From positions 124,001-188,000 of the forward strand of contig UCII01000010.1 of the NCBI GenBank assembly GCA_900472485.1: 64,000 nt of DNA. The letters are read 5' to 3'. Below, one piece after another: positions 61,618 through 64,000 of the stretch (the first letter of the stretch is position 1; each line of letters begins with the position of its first letter). Made by a program: the position numbers and the translations under genes. The notes below the pieces were generated by a model. The model was not told the origin of the DNA. It saw only the letters and a list, made by a program, of their open reading frames with translations, and searched no databases. Origin of the DNA: Hyphomicrobiales bacterium (GTDB lineage Bacteria > Pseudomonadota > Alphaproteobacteria > Rhizobiales > Rhizobiaceae).

Positions 61618-63075
61618 ATGACCACTTCAGGCGTTCGCGTCCGCATCGCACCCTCCCCTACCGGCGAGCCGCATGTCGGCACCGCTTACATCGCGCTGTT
61701 CAACTATCTCTTCGCCAAGAAACACGGCGGCGAGTTTATCCTGCGCATCGAGGATACCGACGCGACCCGCTCCACCCCGGAATTCGAGACCAAGGTGCTC
61801 GACGCTTTGAAATGGTGCGGCCTGAAATGGTCCGAAGGTCCCGATATCGGCGGCCCCTACGGCCCCTATCGCCAGAGCGACCGCAAGGACCTCTACAAGC
61901 CCTATGTCGAGCAGATCGTCACAAACGGTCACGGCTTTCGCTGCTTCTGCACGCCGGAGCGCCTGGAAAAGATGCGCGAGGCGCAGCGCGCCGCCGGTCT
62001 GCCGCCGAAGTATGACGGCCACTGTCTGAACCTTTCGGCTGAGGAAGTTACCTCACGCGTTGCCGCCGGCGAGCCGCATGTCGTGCGCATGAAGATCCCG
62101 ATCGAAGGCTCCTGCAAGTTCCATGACGGCGTCTACGGCGATGTCGAAATCCCGTGGGACGCCGTCGACATGCAGGTCCTCTTGAAGGCCGACGGCATGC
62201 CGACCTATCACATGGCCAACGTCGTCGACGACCATCTGATGAAGATCACCCATGTCGCGCGCGGCGAAGAGTGGCTCGCCTCGGTGCCGAAGCACATCCT
62301 GATCTATCAGTATCTCGGCTGGGAGCCGCCGGTGTTCATGCACCTGTCGCTCATGCGCAATGCTGACAAATCGAAACTGTCGAAGCGCAAGAACCCGACC
62401 TCGATCTCCTATTATACGGCCCTCGGCTATATCCCCGAGGCGCTGATGAATTTCCTCGGCCTGTTCTTCATCCAGATCGCCGAAGGCGAAGAGCTCTTGA
62501 GCATGGATGAGCTTGCCGCAAAGTTCGATCCGGAGAACCTGTCCAAGGCCGGTGCGATCTTCGACATCCAGAAGCTCGACTGGCTGAACGGCCGCTGGAT
62601 CCGCGAGAAGCTGTCGGAAGAAGAGTTCCAGCACCGGGTGCTGACCTGGGCGATGGAAAACGATCGCCTGAAGGAAGGCCTGAAGCTGTCGCAGTCGCGC
62701 ATCACCAAGCTTGGCGAACTGCCTGACCTCGCCGGCTTCCTGTTCAAGTCCGACCTCAACCTTGATCCTTCCGCCTTCGCCAAGATCAAGTCGACGCCGG
62801 AAGAGCTCTTGGAAATCCTGAACACGGTGCAGCCTGATCTGGAAAAGATCCTCGAATGGAACGTCGAGACGATCGAAGCCGAGCTGCGCGCCATCGCCGA
62901 CCGCATGGGCAAGAAGCTGAAGGTCATCGTCGCGCCACTTTTCGTCGCCGTATCGGGCTCCTCGCGCTCCCTGCCGCTTTTCGATAGCATGGCGATCCTC
63001 GGCCGGTCCGTCGTCCGCCAGCGGCTGAAACTTGCCGCGCAGACCGTTGCGACACTCGTCGGCCCGAAGAATTGA
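61618..63075 (+). CDS. gltX: Glutamyl-tRNA synthetase
   Basis: 485 residues, class I synthetase. HIGH region as PSPTGEPHVGTAY, then RIEDTDATRS, and the KMSKS-like loop as KLSKRKN. The protein length matches bacterial GluRS. Charges tRNA(Glu) with glutamate. It is followed by lysS after 16 bases in the same direction. Confidence 0.97.
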   Translation: MTTSGVRVRIAPSPTGEPHVGTAYIALFNYLFAKKHGGEFILRIEDTDATRSTPEFETKVLDALKWCGLKWSEGPDIGGPYGPYRQSDRKDLYKPYVEQIVTNGHGFRCFCTPERLEKMREAQRAAGLPPKYDGHCLNLSAEEVTSRVAAGEPHVVRMKIPIEGSCKFHDGVYGDVEIPWDAVDMQVLLKADGMPTYHMANVVDDHLMKITHVARGEEWLASVPKHILIYQYLGWEPPVFMHLSLMRNADKSKLSKRKNPTSISYYTALGYIPEALMNFLGLFFIQIAEGEELLSMDELAAKFDPENLSKAGAIFDIQKLDWLNGRWIREKLSEEEFQHRVLTWAMENDRLKEGLKLSQSRITKLGELPDLAGFLFKSDLNLDPSAFAKIKSTPEELLEILNTVQPDLEKILEWNVETIEAELRAIADRMGKKLKVIVAPLFVAVSGSSRSLPLFDSMAILGRSVVRQRLKLAAQTVATLVGPKN

Positions 63076-63091
63076 ACCGGACTTTAAAACC

Positions 63092-64000
63092 ATGAACGAC
63101 AAGACCGAAACCGCTACCCTCTCCTCCGACGCAACGGAAGTTCGCGCGCAGAAGCTGAAGCTGCTGCGCGAACAGATCGGCGACGTCTATCCGGCGCATT
63201 TCCACCGGACCATGACCAATGCTGAACTCGTCGCGAAATACGAACGCCTGGAGCCGGATACAGAGACTGGCGATGTCGTCACCGTCGCCGGCCGCGTCTA
63301 TTCCTCGCGCAATTCCGGCATGTTCATGGATATCCATGATGCCTCGGCGAAGATTCAGATCTTCAGCCACAAGGACGTGACCTCGGAAGAGGCTCGCGCG
63401 TTGCTGCCGATGATCGATATCGGCGACATCATTGGCGTCACCGGCGTCGTGCGCCGCACCAAGCGCGGCGAGCTGACGATCAATGCCCAGCAGATCACCA
63501 TGCTGACCAAGTCGCTGCTGCCAATGCCGGAAAAGTGGCACGGCCTATCCGACATCGAGCTGCGTTATCGCAAGCGTCACCTCGACATCATGACCAACGA
63601 GGAATCGAAGCTCCGCTTCCAGCAGCGCAGCCGCATCGTCTCCGGCATCCGCCGTTTCATGGAAAATGATGGCTTCATGGAAGTCGAGACGCCAATGCTG
63701 CATTCGGTCTATGGCGGCGCGACGGCCGAGCCTTTCAAGACGCATCACAACACGCTGAAGCTCGACATGTACTTGCGCATTGCGCCGGAACTGTTCCTGA
63801 AGCGCACGCTGGTTTCCGGCCTCACCGACAAGGTCTTCGAGATCAACCGCAACTTCCGCAACGAAGGCGTCTCCACCCGGCACAATCCCGAATTCACCAT
63901 GATGGAGTGCTATTGGGCCTATGCCGACTACGAGGACATCATGGACCTCGTCGAGCGCCTATTCTCGACGCTCGCCATGTCGATCCACGGCAGCACCGAA
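63092..64000 (+). CDS. lysS: Lysyl-tRNA synthetase, class II, N-terminal part (runs off window)
   Basis: 303 codons are visible and the frame is open at the right edge. N-terminal OB-fold anticodon-binding domain (VVTVAGRVYSSRNSGMFMDIHD) then the catalytic core beginning with motif 1-like GIRRFMENDGFMEVETPML and motif 2 FEINRNFRNEGVSTRHNPEFTMMECY. This is the class II enzyme rather than the archaeal-type class I. Start is ATG at 63092. The C-terminal third, with motif 3, lies beyond the window. Confidence 0.95.
   Translation, partial: MNDKTETATLSSDATEVRAQKLKLLREQIGDVYPAHFHRTMTNAELVAKYERLEPDTETGDVVTVAGRVYSSRNSGMFMDIHDASAKIQIFSHKDVTSEEARALLPMIDIGDIIGVTGVVRRTKRGELTINAQQITMLTKSLLPMPEKWHGLSDIELRYRKRHLDIMTNEESKLRFQQRSRIVSGIRRFMENDGFMEVETPMLHSVYGGATAEPFKTHHNTLKLDMYLRIAPELFLKRTLVSGLTDKVFEINRNFRNEGVSTRHNPEFTMMECYWAYADYEDIMDLVERLFSTLAMSIHGSTE

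Noticed and set aside
61422..62015. Plus-strand frame overlapping the start of gltX
   Set aside because: Most of it is a shifted reading of gltX; the upstream part has no ribosome site or homology.
1..64000. CRISPR arrays, tRNA genes, prophage or integrative element
   Set aside because: No regularly spaced repeats, tRNA cloverleaf, integrase or phage structural gene was noticed; genes are ordinary chromosomal families.

Overview
The window is chromosomal DNA from an alphaproteobacterium of the Rhizobiaceae, most likely Rhizobium or a close relative. The evidence is the gene content (sarcosine oxidase operon, split pntA1/pntA2/pntB transhydrogenase, alphaproteobacterial aa3 oxidase subunit IV, Odc2-like ornithine/lysine decarboxylase), high GC, and several families of rhizobial intergenic palindromes. 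Gene density is about one gene per kilobase. I saw no rRNA, tRNA, CRISPR array, insertion sequence or prophage. This is core and metabolic accessory chromosome rather than a mobile island.

Layout. 1-2.5 kb: sarcosine oxidase operon on the minus strand (soxB, a small exported protein, soxD, soxA running off the left edge). 2.7-7.7 kb: small secreted protein, rpsU, a TPR lipoprotein, an FAD amine/amino-acid oxidoreductase and an HWE-type histidine kinase. 7.9-11.2 kb: pntA1-pntA2-pntB and an aa3 oxidase subunit IV. 11.4-18.8 kb: an EAL/degenerate GGDEF protein, an orphan TakP-like TRAP binding protein, a class I glutamine-amidotransferase-like hydrolase, a lacI/2-hydroxyacid dehydrogenase pair and a MarR regulator. 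18.9-22.8 kb: creatininase-like hydrolase, a COG0523/CobW GTPase overlapping a WD40 gene, and cysE. 23.2-26.2 kb: exported phosphoesterase and di-haem peroxidase pair. 26.3-28.6 kb: GNAT and ornithine/lysine decarboxylase with a long structured leader that I assign to the speF RNA motif. 28.7-34.8 kb: LysR, DUF1007 plus NicO Ni/Co exporter, DUF533 protein, eda, and a split CYTH/CHAD pair. 34.8-43 kb: FAD monooxygenase with divergent MarR, trhO, a GGDEF-EAL protein, FMN reductase, GH1 beta-glucosidase and DoxX. 43-51 kb: a sugar ABC transporter with a Gfo/Idh dehydrogenase, a sugar isomerase and a divergent LacI regulator. 51-55 kb: lacI-xylB-xylA xylose operon. 55.2-59 kb: EmrAB-type efflux with divergent TetR. 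59-64 kb: AraC-GyrI, TerC, a small secreted protein, gltX and the start of lysS.

How it works together. The window is rich in small self-contained regulatory circuits in which regulator, operator and target can all be read from the DNA. Examples are two near-identical operators between the ABC operon and its LacI regulator with a third weaker copy in front of the isomerase gene, a 26-bp near-perfect palindrome in front of lacI-xylBA, twin TetR sites between emrA and its repressor, a MarR palindrome between the monooxygenase and its regulator, and a 14-bp LacI-type palindrome in front of the beta-glucosidase. No single dramatic new defence or mobile system is visible. The most promising less-described units are the ABC/Gfo-Idh/isomerase pathway (possibly 3-keto-sugar chemistry), the CobW-WD40 overlap with a possible Zur site, the phosphoesterase/di-haem peroxidase pair, the exported protein embedded in the sarcosine oxidase operon, and stop-codon-abutting palindromes whose two copies show a compensatory stem change.
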